Below, in pieces: positions 45,558-54,469 of a stretch of 64,000 nucleotides of DNA (within the stretch, counting starts at the first letter, position 1; each line of letters begins with the position of its first letter). The position numbers were made by a program, and so were the translations under genes. The stretch comes from Chryseobacterium gallinarum (GTDB lineage Bacteria > Bacteroidota > Bacteroidia > Flavobacteriales > Weeksellaceae), in the NCBI RefSeq assembly GCF_001021975.1, contig NZ_CP009928.1, positions 3,972,001-4,036,000 of the forward strand. The letters run 5' to 3'. The notes under the pieces were generated by a model that saw only the letters and a list, made by a program, of their open reading frames with translations, searched no databases and was not told the origin of the DNA.

Positions 45558-46042
45558 TGGATAGATAAATGATAAAAAATATTGTCTGCACTCATTAAAG
45601 GAAACAGAGGCGGGAGCTTCTCTTTCTCTATTGAAACAAAAAAGTTACGTTCATAGAATCGCTGAGCTGCTTTTAATACCGTTATGGTTCCCAAATACAG
45701 TTCGTTGATTTGATTTTCATGACAGAAAGAGATTAAAACTTCCAGTAGAGCCTGGGCAATATTCAGTTCTTTTCCCCTGAATTCCTTTTTCACAAACATT
45801 TTCCTGATAGCTCCTGCGTGCTTGTCAAATTTCAGCAAGGCAATAGTGCCTACCAGTTCTCCTTCTATAAAAGCCCCCCAGAAATGCCCTCCTTTTTCAT
45901 GGTAAAAGTGCTCTATTGCTGCCAGATCCGGTTGATCCTCTAATGTAACAGGAATATTAAATTCCTTTTGCTGGATATTCAGAATAAGATCAATCGCCTG
46001 ATCTGAATATGAATTGCCGATGGGTTGAATCTTTAGTTCCAT
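45554..46042 (-). CDS. GNAT family N-acetyltransferase
   Basis: 162 residues. The acetyl-CoA loop is in IRKMFVKKEFRGKELNIAQALLEVLI (motif A variant, R-G-K-E-L), followed by the family-type LYLGTITVLKAAQRFYERNFF. Such fused or paired MarR-GNAT modules often modify antibiotics or small amines, which the operon with a MarR gene supports only generally. Confidence 0.88.
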   Translation of the reverse strand: MELKIQPIGNSYSDQAIDLILNIQQKEFNIPVTLEDQPDLAAIEHFYHEKGGHFWGAFIEGELVGTIALLKFDKHAGAIRKMFVKKEFRGKELNIAQALLEVLISFCHENQINELYLGTITVLKAAQRFYERNFFVSIEKEKLPPLFPLMSADNIFYHLSIH

Positions 46043-46225
46043 TTTTATTTTGATTTAAATTAAAACATGGATGATGAAGTCAGCAGAAAATAATGGTTTC
46101 ATCTGATCACCTAAGCCACGCCTTTCTTATGATTTAATTTATAGTACAAAACTACGTATTTAACTACATATATCCAAATGAAAAATTTATAGTATATTTA
46201 TCGGATCAATAAAAAATAAACACTA

Positions 46226-46381
46226 ATGATGGCATTACCCTTTCTTTCATTTGCCCTGGCATTCTGGCTAGGTTCTAAAAACCGTAAAAAATCTGCAATT
46301 ATAGCATTCGTGGTAAGCATTGTACTTATTGTTGTACTGGCAAAGTATCATATCACAGACCCACTCAACCTCCAATTTTAA
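46226..46381 (+). CDS. DUF5993-like small membrane protein
   Basis: 51 residues, MMALPFLSFALAFWLGSKNR, then KKSAIIAFVVSIVLIVVLAK and the conserved tail YHITDPLNLQF. Two transmembrane helices separated by a basic turn. The tail T-D-x-L-N-L-x-F and location before dsbB match the DUF5993 family as I recall it. It is 13 bases ahead of the dsbB start. Probably a partner of the DsbB-like enzyme. Confidence 0.8.
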   Translation: MMALPFLSFALAFWLGSKNRKKSAIIAFVVSIVLIVVLAKYHITDPLNLQF

Positions 46382-46394
46382 TAAAGAACTTACA

Positions 46395-46964
46395 ATGAAC
46401 AATCACACTATTGCTTATATTAATATTTCAGGAATATTAATCATCTCTGCTATTTTATCGGGTGCTTATTATTTTCAGTTTATTATGCATGAACATCCAT
46501 GTCCTTTATGTTTACTGCAGAGATTATGCTTCCTTGGAGTTATGTTTGGGCTGTTTTTAAATTTAAAATTTGGATTTAATTCTGCTCACTATGGGATATC
46601 TATCCTGAGTGCATTATTAGGGGCCGGGATTTCTTACCGTCAAATATTATTGCATATATGCCCAAGTCCAACGGATTTTGGCTTTGGAACCCCTGTTTTA
46701 GGAATGCATCTTTATACCTGGGCATTAATTGCCTTTTTAACGGGTATACTGGTCATTGCTTTTTTAATGTTATTTCCAAAGCAATTCGAAAAAACGGAAG
46801 ATCATACACTCAATCCTATTTTCGATTTTTTATCAGGCATCGCTTTTACACTCTGTTTTCTGCTGGCTCTTACCAACGGAATTGCTACTTTTTTTGAATG
46901 CGGAATCGGATTCTGCCCCGATAATCCTGATTCTTATATGATCTTTAAAGGACAATGGGGATAA
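46395..46964 (+). CDS. Disulfide bond formation protein B family (DsbB-like)
   Basis: 189 residues from MNNHTIAYINISGIL; the Met at 46320 would overlap the small gene. About five hydrophobic helices. The first redox pair is HPCPLC (Cys36, Cys39). The later QILLHICPSPTDFGFGTPVLGMHLYTW is typical of the family; further cysteines are Cys89, Cys169 and Cys174 (FECGIGFC). It would oxidise a periplasmic thioredoxin-fold partner using quinone. No DsbA is adjacent. Confidence 0.88.
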   Translation: MNNHTIAYINISGILIISAILSGAYYFQFIMHEHPCPLCLLQRLCFLGVMFGLFLNLKFGFNSAHYGISILSALLGAGISYRQILLHICPSPTDFGFGTPVLGMHLYTWALIAFLTGILVIAFLMLFPKQFEKTEDHTLNPIFDFLSGIAFTLCFLLALTNGIATFFECGIGFCPDNPDSYMIFKGQWG

Positions 46965-47024
46965 AAAGATATACTTCAACTGGATTGGCATTCTTCCATC
47001 TCTTTGCTTACAGCCCAAATAAAC

Positions 47025-47057
47025 AAAAAAACGTATGTCAATACAGACATACGTTTT
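47025..47057. terminator. Bidirectional terminator between dsbB and the efflux operon
   Basis: AAAACGTATGTC (47028-47039) and GACATACGTTTT (47046-47057): perfect 12-bp stem, T run on the minus strand. Confidence 0.85.
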
Positions 47058-47080
47058 ACTATTAAATCAATGCGATACTT

Positions 47081-48496
47081 TTATTTCCAGCCTCCGCCCA
47101 GCGCCTGATAAAGCTCTACGCCAGCTTTCATTTTATTGTATTGTGCATTTGATATATTGAGTTCTGCATTTAATGAATTGACGCTTGCATTCAATACTTC
47201 AAGATAATTCGCCATACCATAGTTAACCAGTTCCTGGGAATAGTCAACAGATTTTTTATAGGCATCCAGCTCTTTTTGTTTCAATTCAATAAATGAATCC
47301 TGTACTGAAAATACCCTTATAGCGTCTGAAACTTCTTTTCCCGCTGTAAGAACCGTTTTTCTGAAATTCAGGTAAGCAGTCTCCTGGTTCGCAAGGCTTA
47401 CGTCATAATTTGTCTTAATCTGTCTCTTATTCAGAATCGGCTGTGCCAATCCTGCCACTACATTGGCAAATAATGAATTTACACTGAACAGATGATCAAT
47501 ATCTACTGACTGTACTCCACCGCTTCCTGTAATTTTCAATGTCGGATAAAACTGGGCTTTTGCAGCATTGGTAAGCTCAAAAGCATTCATCAGATTATAT
47601 TCTGCTCTCATTACATCAGGACGGTTGGCTAATAATTGAGCAGGATATCCCAACTTCAAATCAAGCGGAAGCTTCTGCCCTTCTAAAGTAGATCTTTCAA
47701 TGGTATGTGAAGGTTCTCCCATTAATAAACTCATTGTGTTTTCCAACAGTTGAATTTGCGTATCAATATCGATCAGCAAAGACTTTGCATTGAAGACAAG
47801 AGCTTCACTCTGCTGTACTGCCACTTCTGTAAGGGTTCCTGCAGTTTTTAATGCCCTGGTTGTTTCCAGGTTTTTCTCACGCACTTCAATGGTTTTCGTG
47901 ATGATCTTTTTCTGGGCATCGAACGTCAGCAACTGATAATAGGCAGAGGCAATTGAAGCTACAAGGCTACTTTTTACCGCTTTATGTGCTGCCACAGTTC
48001 CGAGATAGGTAGCAATCTGGGCTTTCTCCTGGGCTTTCAGTTTTCCCCAGAGATCGGCTTCCCAGCCCAGCGTGGCCGTAATATCAAATTGGTTGACATA
48101 ACGTCTTTCCCCGATAATCTGCCCAAACTGGGTATTGATAGACTGTGTCTGAAAGGTATAATTGGGCCCTACCGTAAGTGTCGGCAAATAGGCTGCTTTA
48201 CTCTGCTTAAGATAAGCTTCAGCTGAATTAATGCTCTGCAGGGCAATCCTGATATCCAGGTTATTGTCCAGTGCTTTGGAAATGTGTCCCTGTAAAATAG
48301 GATCTGTAAAGATTTCTTTCCATGAAATATCCGCCATATTGGTACTGTCCGAAGGAAGCATATCTGTACGGAAAAGCTTTTCGTCGACCACACCCTTCGG
48401 TCTTTCATATTCTTTTCTGGCCATACAGGATGTAATGGCTCCCAATATGAAGACGGAGAAAGTTATTCCTTTTATGATGTTTAATAAACTCTTCAT
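47081..48496 (-). CDS. RND efflux outer-membrane factor (TolC/OprM-like lipoprotein)
   Basis: 471 residues. Signal peptide with lipobox (LGAITSCMA) and two repeats of the OEP domain; the helical SLVASIASAYYQLLTFDAQKKII and late YSQELVNYGMANYLEVLNAS are typical. It forms the outer-membrane channel for the pump encoded upstream. It is the last gene of the operon. Confidence 0.93.
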   Translation of the reverse strand: MKSLLNIIKGITFSVFILGAITSCMARKEYERPKGVVDEKLFRTDMLPSDSTNMADISWKEIFTDPILQGHISKALDNNLDIRIALQSINSAEAYLKQSKAAYLPTLTVGPNYTFQTQSINTQFGQIIGERRYVNQFDITATLGWEADLWGKLKAQEKAQIATYLGTVAAHKAVKSSLVASIASAYYQLLTFDAQKKIITKTIEVREKNLETTRALKTAGTLTEVAVQQSEALVFNAKSLLIDIDTQIQLLENTMSLLMGEPSHTIERSTLEGQKLPLDLKLGYPAQLLANRPDVMRAEYNLMNAFELTNAAKAQFYPTLKITGSGGVQSVDIDHLFSVNSLFANVVAGLAQPILNKRQIKTNYDVSLANQETAYLNFRKTVLTAGKEVSDAIRVFSVQDSFIELKQKELDAYKKSVDYSQELVNYGMANYLEVLNASVNSLNAELNISNAQYNKMKAGVELYQALGGGWK

Positions 48497-48583
48497 TATG
48501 TAAAATTAGAGGTTAGACATCAGAGGCTAGAAGTTAGTTTTGGCTTGGCTAGAATCTAACTTCCAACTTCTGAATCATTATTT
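48497..48583. repeat. Short degenerate repeats between efflux genes
   Basis: The 87-base gap between the pump and the channel gene is built of variants of GAGGTTAGA/GAAGTTAG in both orientations (for example GAAGTTAG at 48529-48537 and CTAACTTC at 48556-48563). Such tag-like repeats are scattered in Chryseobacterium intergenic regions (recalled). They could form a hairpin in the operon mRNA. Confidence 0.55.
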
Positions 48584-51500
48584 TTATTCTGCTAAATTGA
48601 TATCTTCTTTCTTGATAGGTTTGATTTTTTCCTGTAATGTTTCAAAAATGACAAACAATACCGGAATTACAAAAAGTCCTAAAATGGTTCCTATCAGCAA
48701 TCCAATAGCTGCTCCTGTCGCAATCGAACGGTTACCTACAGCTCCGATTCCACTCGCCAGAACCAGCGGTAATAAACCGAAGATAAAAGCAAATGAAGTC
48801 ATCAGAATCGGCCTTAGCCTTGCTTTTGCAGCATTGATGGCAGACATCACGATAGTTTCGCCATGATGCCTTCTCTGGATCGCAAATTCTACAATAAGGA
48901 TGGCATTTTTCGCCAATAACCCGACGAGCATGATCAAGGCAATCTGGAAATAAATGTTATTTTCCAAGCCCATGATCTTCTGTCCGAAATAAGCACCCAT
49001 TACCCCTAAAGGAAGTGAAATAACAACAATCAGCGGTAGGATATAACTTTCATATTGTGCAGAAAGAATAAAGTATACGAAAATTAAACTTAAAGCAAAG
49101 ATCAGTAATGTCTGTGACCCTGATGCCAGCTCTTCTCTGGATAATCCTGTAAACTCAACCGCATAATTCTGGTTTAACGTTTCTCCGGCCACCTGCTGCA
49201 CAGCAGCAATTGCATCCCCGGAACTGAATCCCGCAGAGTTTGCTCCTGTAATCTTCACGGAAGTAAAGAGATTATAACGGCTTACTGACTGAGGACCGTA
49301 TGCCTTTGAAAGGGTTACAAACTGGGAAATAGGTGACATCACTCCTGAACCTGTTCTTACATACAGCTCATTAAGATTATCAACACTCTTTCTGTTATCA
49401 GGAAGAGCCTGAACCATTACCCTGAACTGCTTTCCATACTTGGTAAAGTCCGCCGTGTAAATTCCTCCTATATAGCCTTGCATGGTTGACAGGATATCGC
49501 TTACAGAAACGCCGAGCTGCTTTGCCAGGGGAACATTGATGTCCATCTGGTATTGAGGATATCTTGTGTTGAACGATGTCTGGGCAAATTCAATTTCAGG
49601 TCTCTGCATCAGTTTACCGATGAATTCGTTCGTCTTCGCATCCAGCTCTGCATATTCACCTCCTGATTTATCCAGTAACACCATCTCAAAACCTGCGCTA
49701 CTCCCGAAACCTGGTACACTTGGAGGTTGAAAGAATACTACTTTAGCATCAGGAACTGATCCTGAAATTCCAAATAATTTTTTGGTAATATCTTCAGAAG
49801 TCTGGCCATCTTTTTTCCTTTCATCAAACGGTTTGAGTTTGATAAAGGCAAGACCGTTATTGCTACCGTTTCCTGATAAGAAACCTCTACCTGTAGATAT
49901 GGTAACATTTTGTACTCCCGGAACTTTCATCGCATTTTTCTGAAGCGTTTTCAGCACATTATAAGTTCTTTCCATAGAAGAACCCGGAGGAAGCTGTACA
50001 TCCGTAAATATAATCCCTCTGTCTTCCGTAGGAACGAAACCTTTCTTCATTGTTCCACTTGCCCAGTATAAAATACCACCGGTAACAGCAAAAATAACCA
50101 AGGTTACCCATTTATGTCTCAACAGGAAAACAAATCCTCTACCGTAACGTTCAGTCGTTGTTTTAAAAGCAATATTAAATTTATAGAAGAACTTCTGCAT
50201 AAAATTCATGCTCTGATACTTTTCATGATGTTCCGCGTGGGGCTTCAGAAATAAAGAACATAAAACCGGGCTCAGTGTCAATGCATTGATGGCAGAAATT
50301 ACGATCGCCACAATCAGTGTAATCCCGAACTGCTGGTAAAACACCCCTGTAGGTCCTTTGATAAACGTTACCGGAATGAATACCGATGCCATTACCAGGG
50401 TAATAGAGATGATAGCTCCTGTAATTTCGTCCATCGCTTCTACCGTTGCTTTTTTGGCATCAGCAATACCATGCTCCATTTTCGCATGGACAGCTTCGAC
50501 GACTACAATGGCGTCATCCACCACAATACCAATGGCCAGCACCAAAGCAAATAACGTCAGGAGGTTTAACGAGTATCCAAACAGGTTCAGGAAGAAGAAA
50601 GCTCCCACAATAGATACCGGAACGGCAATGGCCGGAATTAATGTAGACCTGAAGTCCTGAAGGAAAATATATACCACAATAAATACCAGGATAAATGCCT
50701 CAATCAAAGTATGTACTACCTTATCAATAGAGGCCTCGAGGAATTCATTGGTATCAAAGTTGAATGTATATTTAATCCCCTGCGGGAAAGTGCTTTCCGC
50801 TGATTTCAGGTAAGCTTTGATGTTTTTAATGATTTCCTGTGCATTGGAGCCCGGTGTCTGGAAAATCCCCATACTGATGGAAGGATTGTTTCCGTTTTCC
50901 CCGATCCCCGTGTAAGACTGTCCTGCCAGTTCCACTTTGGCGACATCTTTCAACATTAGATTCTGCCCATCTTTAAGAGCCTTGATGATGATATTATCAT
51001 ACTGCCCCTTATCGTTGAACTTACCTACATATTTAATGATATATTCAAAAGAGCTTCCGCTGTTTTGCCCGATAGAACCGGCGGCGGCTTCTCTACTCTG
51101 CTCATTGATCGCGTTGGTTACATCAGCAGGTGTCACTCCGTAAGCTGCCATTTTTGCGGGATCCAACCAGATTCTCATTGAATAGTTTTTACCTCCGAAA
51201 ACGTTAGCATCCCCTACACCATTCACCCTTTTTAAATTAGGAATAATATTGATATTCAAAAAGTTCTGAAGAAATACATCATCCAGATCTTTATTTTCAG
51301 AATAGAAAGACATATACATCAGGGCACTTGTCTGTTGTTTCTGTGTTACAACCCCTGAACGGGTTACCTCGGCAGGCAATAAAGGAGTTGCCCTGGCAAC
51401 ACGGTTCTGTACGTTTACCGCAGCAATATCAGGATCAATTCCCTGTTTAAAGAAGATCTGAATATTCGCAGAACCATCATTTCCGGCAGAAGAAGTAATA

Positions 51501-51730
51501 TAATCCATTCCTTCCACCCCGTTGATCTGTTCCTCCAAAGGAACAACAACACTTTTCATGACTGTTTCCGCATTGGCTCCCGTATAGTTGGTAGTAACAC
51601 TTACCGTAGGAGGTGCAATATCCGGATACTGTGTAACCGGTAACGAGACAAGTCCTAAAATACCGAGAATCACAATCAAAATTGAGATTACGGTAGATAA
51701 AACCGGTCTGTTAATAAAGTTTTTTATCAT
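48584..51730 (-). CDS. RND multidrug efflux pump, inner-membrane subunit (AcrB-like, HAE1)
   Basis: 1048 residues with 12 transmembrane helices and two large periplasmic loops. Start MIKNFINRPVLSTVISILIVILGILGL; VVDDAIVVVEAV carries the paired Asp residues of the proton relay, with Lys in the second half; ALTLSPVLCSLFL is the HAE1 signature. It shares one base with the adaptor stop. It exports hydrophobic drugs, detergents or bile-type compounds. Confidence 0.95.
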   Translation of the reverse strand: MIKNFINRPVLSTVISILIVILGILGLVSLPVTQYPDIAPPTVSVTTNYTGANAETVMKSVVVPLEEQINGVEGMDYITSSAGNDGSANIQIFFKQGIDPDIAAVNVQNRVARATPLLPAEVTRSGVVTQKQQTSALMYMSFYSENKDLDDVFLQNFLNINIIPNLKRVNGVGDANVFGGKNYSMRIWLDPAKMAAYGVTPADVTNAINEQSREAAAGSIGQNSGSSFEYIIKYVGKFNDKGQYDNIIIKALKDGQNLMLKDVAKVELAGQSYTGIGENGNNPSISMGIFQTPGSNAQEIIKNIKAYLKSAESTFPQGIKYTFNFDTNEFLEASIDKVVHTLIEAFILVFIVVYIFLQDFRSTLIPAIAVPVSIVGAFFFLNLFGYSLNLLTLFALVLAIGIVVDDAIVVVEAVHAKMEHGIADAKKATVEAMDEITGAIISITLVMASVFIPVTFIKGPTGVFYQQFGITLIVAIVISAINALTLSPVLCSLFLKPHAEHHEKYQSMNFMQKFFYKFNIAFKTTTERYGRGFVFLLRHKWVTLVIFAVTGGILYWASGTMKKGFVPTEDRGIIFTDVQLPPGSSMERTYNVLKTLQKNAMKVPGVQNVTISTGRGFLSGNGSNNGLAFIKLKPFDERKKDGQTSEDITKKLFGISGSVPDAKVVFFQPPSVPGFGSSAGFEMVLLDKSGGEYAELDAKTNEFIGKLMQRPEIEFAQTSFNTRYPQYQMDINVPLAKQLGVSVSDILSTMQGYIGGIYTADFTKYGKQFRVMVQALPDNRKSVDNLNELYVRTGSGVMSPISQFVTLSKAYGPQSVSRYNLFTSVKITGANSAGFSSGDAIAAVQQVAGETLNQNYAVEFTGLSREELASGSQTLLIFALSLIFVYFILSAQYESYILPLIVVISLPLGVMGAYFGQKIMGLENNIYFQIALIMLVGLLAKNAILIVEFAIQRRHHGETIVMSAINAAKARLRPILMTSFAFIFGLLPLVLASGIGAVGNRSIATGAAIGLLIGTILGLFVIPVLFVIFETLQEKIKPIKKEDINLAE

Positions 51731-52917
51731 TAGAATTTCGGTTTTATAGATTGAACAAGACTATCCATTTTAACAGGTTTAGGTTTCACAACAGTTCCCG
51801 GTTTAAGGCCTCCGATACCTGCTGCAACGATAGTTTCCCCTTTATTGATTCCTGATTTAACAAGAGCCATATTGTCGATCCTGTCGATGACATTGATCAC
51901 GACATTTTTGGCGGTATCTCCTTTTGCTACTTTATAAACGTAAACAATACCCTGCTGTTCGTAAGTCGCACTTTCCGGCACTACTAAAACATTATCATAA
52001 CGCTGCGGGAATCTTATGGTACCGCTGTTTCCGTTACTTAGCAGTTTCTGGGCGTTGGAGAAGGCCACTCTAAACTGAATGGTTCCTGTTGTAGGATCAA
52101 TCTGGCCTGTAATGGCCTCAATTTTCCCTTTTTCAGGATACAGGCTACCATTCGCCAGTTGAAGCTCAACCATCGGAAGGTTCTTGATTTTTTCAGGCAT
52201 GGATGCTCCGGGAACTTTTTCAAGGAAGTCAAAATATTCCTTTTCATTCATGGCGAAATAGGCAAATATCTGGGAAGTATCAGAAATTGTTGTCAGCGGA
52301 ATCTGATCTGAAGGTCCCACCAGGCTTCCTACTTTCAATGGAAGTTTTCCGATCACCCCGGAAATAGGTGCACGGATGATAGAATACTCGATATTGGCTT
52401 CTACTCCTTTATAGTTGGCTACAGCCTGTCTTTTAGCGGCATTGGCCTGCTGTAGCTGAGCCTGGGCCTGGGCCAGATTTGCCTGGGCAGTTTGTAACTG
52501 TACATTACTGATAATATTTTTCTGTACCAAAGGCTTTAGTTTGTTCACTTCAACCTGTGCAGCGTTTACAGCAGCCTGCGCAGCTGCAATATTGGATTCG
52601 GCAGCACCGATACCTGCTTTGGAAGCGGCAGCATTTTCGCTCAGAATATTAGTTTCCAGTCTGAATAAAGGCTGTCCTTTTGTAACGTACTGTCCTTCGT
52701 CTACAAGTACCTGGGTAATATATCCCTGAATTTTTGCGCGTACATCATTGTTTACCCTACCCTGAATGGTAGCCGGAAACGTCTGATACCCCACTATATT
52801 TTTCGACTCCACATTCACTACAGGATACGGCTTGGCACCGTCCTGCTTCGGAGCTTCTTTTTTGCAGGCCGTCAGTGAAAACGCTGCAATAGAAAGTATA
52901 ACTAGCTTATTATTCAT
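51730..52917 (-). CDS. RND efflux periplasmic adaptor subunit (AcrA-like lipoprotein)
   Basis: 395 residues. A lipobox (SIAAFSLTACKK) anchors it to the inner membrane. Lipoyl halves flank a helical hairpin (AAAKAGIGAAESNIAAAQAAVNAA..., QTAQANLAQAQAQLQQANAAKRQAV), and IRAPISGVIGKLPLKVGSLV is the second lipoyl motif. It couples the pump to the TolC-like channel. Confidence 0.95.
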   Translation of the reverse strand: MNNKLVILSIAAFSLTACKKEAPKQDGAKPYPVVNVESKNIVGYQTFPATIQGRVNNDVRAKIQGYITQVLVDEGQYVTKGQPLFRLETNILSENAAASKAGIGAAESNIAAAQAAVNAAQVEVNKLKPLVQKNIISNVQLQTAQANLAQAQAQLQQANAAKRQAVANYKGVEANIEYSIIRAPISGVIGKLPLKVGSLVGPSDQIPLTTISDTSQIFAYFAMNEKEYFDFLEKVPGASMPEKIKNLPMVELQLANGSLYPEKGKIEAITGQIDPTTGTIQFRVAFSNAQKLLSNGNSGTIRFPQRYDNVLVVPESATYEQQGIVYVYKVAKGDTAKNVVINVIDRIDNMALVKSGINKGETIVAAGIGGLKPGTVVKPKPVKMDSLVQSIKPKF

Positions 52918-52918
52918 T

Positions 52919-53374
52919 TTATAGTTTATTAAGAGATTCCTGAATATTTTGTATGTTTTTATTTAAGAGTGCTTTGTAAACTTCTATTCTTTCGTTGTAT
53001 CCATCGTCTTTACTTTTTTTAAAGTTGTTTAAATCATCTAATAGTTTTAATTCGTCCTGCATCTTCTGGACAATTTTCTCGAATCGAATTTTTTTGTATT
53101 CGTCATTGATGAAAAAATACCGTCTCCGCTCATCCATTTTGTTATGGTCTACAATAAGCTGGGCATTGAGTAATAATGAAATGCTTGTAGAAACCGAGCT
53201 TTTGCTGGCTGAAAGCACTTCAACAAACTCATCAAAAGTAATTCCTACTTTCTCATAATCAAAAAGAAGGTAGGAATAAATTTTTGAAGCTAAAGGTGGT
53301 AAGCTGAACACGGTGCCATAGAATTTTACGGCATCCTGAAAAATTTTTTCATCAATTTCTATACTTTGGTGCAT
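52919..53374 (-). CDS. GbsR/MarR family transcriptional regulator of the efflux operon
   Basis: 151 residues with a winged helix-turn-helix (ITFDEFVEVLSASKSSVSTSISLLLNAQLI, DERRRYFF wing). It lies one base ahead of the adaptor gene, so it is the first gene of a regulator-adaptor-pump-channel operon and presumably represses it. Confidence 0.88.
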   Translation of the reverse strand: MHQSIEIDEKIFQDAVKFYGTVFSLPPLASKIYSYLLFDYEKVGITFDEFVEVLSASKSSVSTSISLLLNAQLIVDHNKMDERRRYFFINDEYKKIRFEKIVQKMQDELKLLDDLNNFKKSKDDGYNERIEVYKALLNKNIQNIQESLNKL

Positions 53375-53390
53375 AATATAAAAATTTGAA

Positions 53391-53417
53391 CAAAAGTAGA
53401 AATTAGTTCAGAACCAA
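53391..53417 (-). promoter_or_regulatory. Promoter of the efflux operon
   Basis: Minus strand TACTTTTG (53398-53391) with TTG (53417-53415) 16 bases upstream. The region reads GTTC, GTTC, GAAC in close succession around 53405-53425, a possible regulator site. Confidence 0.45.
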
Positions 53418-53490
53418 ACGAACAAAGCTGATAGAGTTTATAAATACAGCCTGTTTTAAAAATTCAATGAAATCAGATTTAACTTTTTGC

Positions 53491-54003
53491 TTAAATTATA
53501 ATCTTCTCAAAAGCTTTTCTCATCCCATCGGCAAGAAGAACCTCTCCGCAATAAGAAAATCCTTTACTTTCAAGGATCTTCAGCATTGCTATATTATCAT
53601 AATTGGTATCTACTTTTATACTCTGAATGCCATGGGATCGGGTAAAATCTTCAATATGGTCAAACAGTTTCCTGGTCATTCCCTGTCCTGCAAACTTTTC
53701 ATCAATAGCAATTCTATGTACTACCACAAACTCTCCGTCACTGAGCCAGGCTCCTTCTATAGTGCTGTAGGCCGGTTCATCATTCAGGATCAATGCTGCG
53801 TACACTGCAATTTCATTATTCACGGTAAGAACGTGTGCAAATCCCTTTGCAATATCGCTTTCTACAGTACCCAGATTGGGGTATCCGTTCTGCCATTGCG
53901 TACTGCCATCCTGTTTTCTTCTTTCAATAGATTGCTGGATAATATTCCAAATAGTGTCTCTGTCTTCAATTTTCGCTTTTCGTAGTTTAATTTCCGTATC
54001 CAT
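53491..54003 (-). CDS. GNAT family N-acetyltransferase
   Basis: 170 residues from MDTEIKLRKAKIEDRDTIWNIIQQSI. Motif A is VHRIAIDEKFAGQGMTRKLFDHIEDF (Q/R-x-x-G-x-G/A form). The end SKGFSYCGEVLLADGMRKAFEK matches the family. An upstream in-frame ATG at 54054 is less likely because the family start is at MDTE. Substrate unknown. Confidence 0.88.
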   Translation of the reverse strand: MDTEIKLRKAKIEDRDTIWNIIQQSIERRKQDGSTQWQNGYPNLGTVESDIAKGFAHVLTVNNEIAVYAALILNDEPAYSTIEGAWLSDGEFVVVHRIAIDEKFAGQGMTRKLFDHIEDFTRSHGIQSIKVDTNYDNIAMLKILESKGFSYCGEVLLADGMRKAFEKIII

Positions 54004-54109
54004 GTTGTAAAGTCTTAGAAAAGATGAAACAAAAATACCTGTTTGCCAAAGCAACGGATAATGCCTGACCTGGGATTTTGTTTATCCTTTAAATAGTTTT
54101 GTAATCATA

Positions 54110-54144
54110 AAAAACCGAAAACTAATTAATATTAATTTTCGGTT
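54110..54144 (-). terminator. Terminator of the DUF2007 gene
   Basis: Minus strand AACCGAAAA and TTTTCGGTT (54144-54113) around a TTAATATTAA palindrome, then a T tract. Confidence 0.75.
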
Positions 54145-54177
54145 CGAAGTAGTAAAATTTAAAATTATGAAATTGTT

Positions 54178-54408
54178 TTATTGATTTTCACTTTGTTGAA
54201 GGTAAGCATCAATAATTTCAAATGCTTTTTTCTCATCTTCCAGATCCACCATTAGTTTCAGCGATGTTGCCGTGGGCGTAGTGGTGAAGGTAAGATAATT
54301 ATTTTCAACGGTGTTTGTAATTTGTGCATCATCCAATTTAGATTTAACCAACTGAATTTCTGAAGGGTTATCACTTTCATAAACCGATACTCTCGTGCTT
54401 CTTTCCAT
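54178..54408 (-). CDS. DUF2007 family protein (putative signal-transducing protein)
   Basis: 76 residues, MERSTRVSVYESDNPSEIQLVKSKLDDAQI..., the ferredoxin-like fold of DUF2007 with the typical SEIQLVKSKLDDAQI and DLEDEKKAFEIIDAYL. The biochemical role of the family is unknown. It has its own terminator. Confidence 0.8.
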   Translation of the reverse strand: MERSTRVSVYESDNPSEIQLVKSKLDDAQITNTVENNYLTFTTTPTATSLKLMVDLEDEKKAFEIIDAYLQQSENQ

Positions 54409-54469
54409 ATTCTAATTGTTTGAATATCTAAATATACAATGTTTTTTCGAAAATTACAAATCTTTGATT

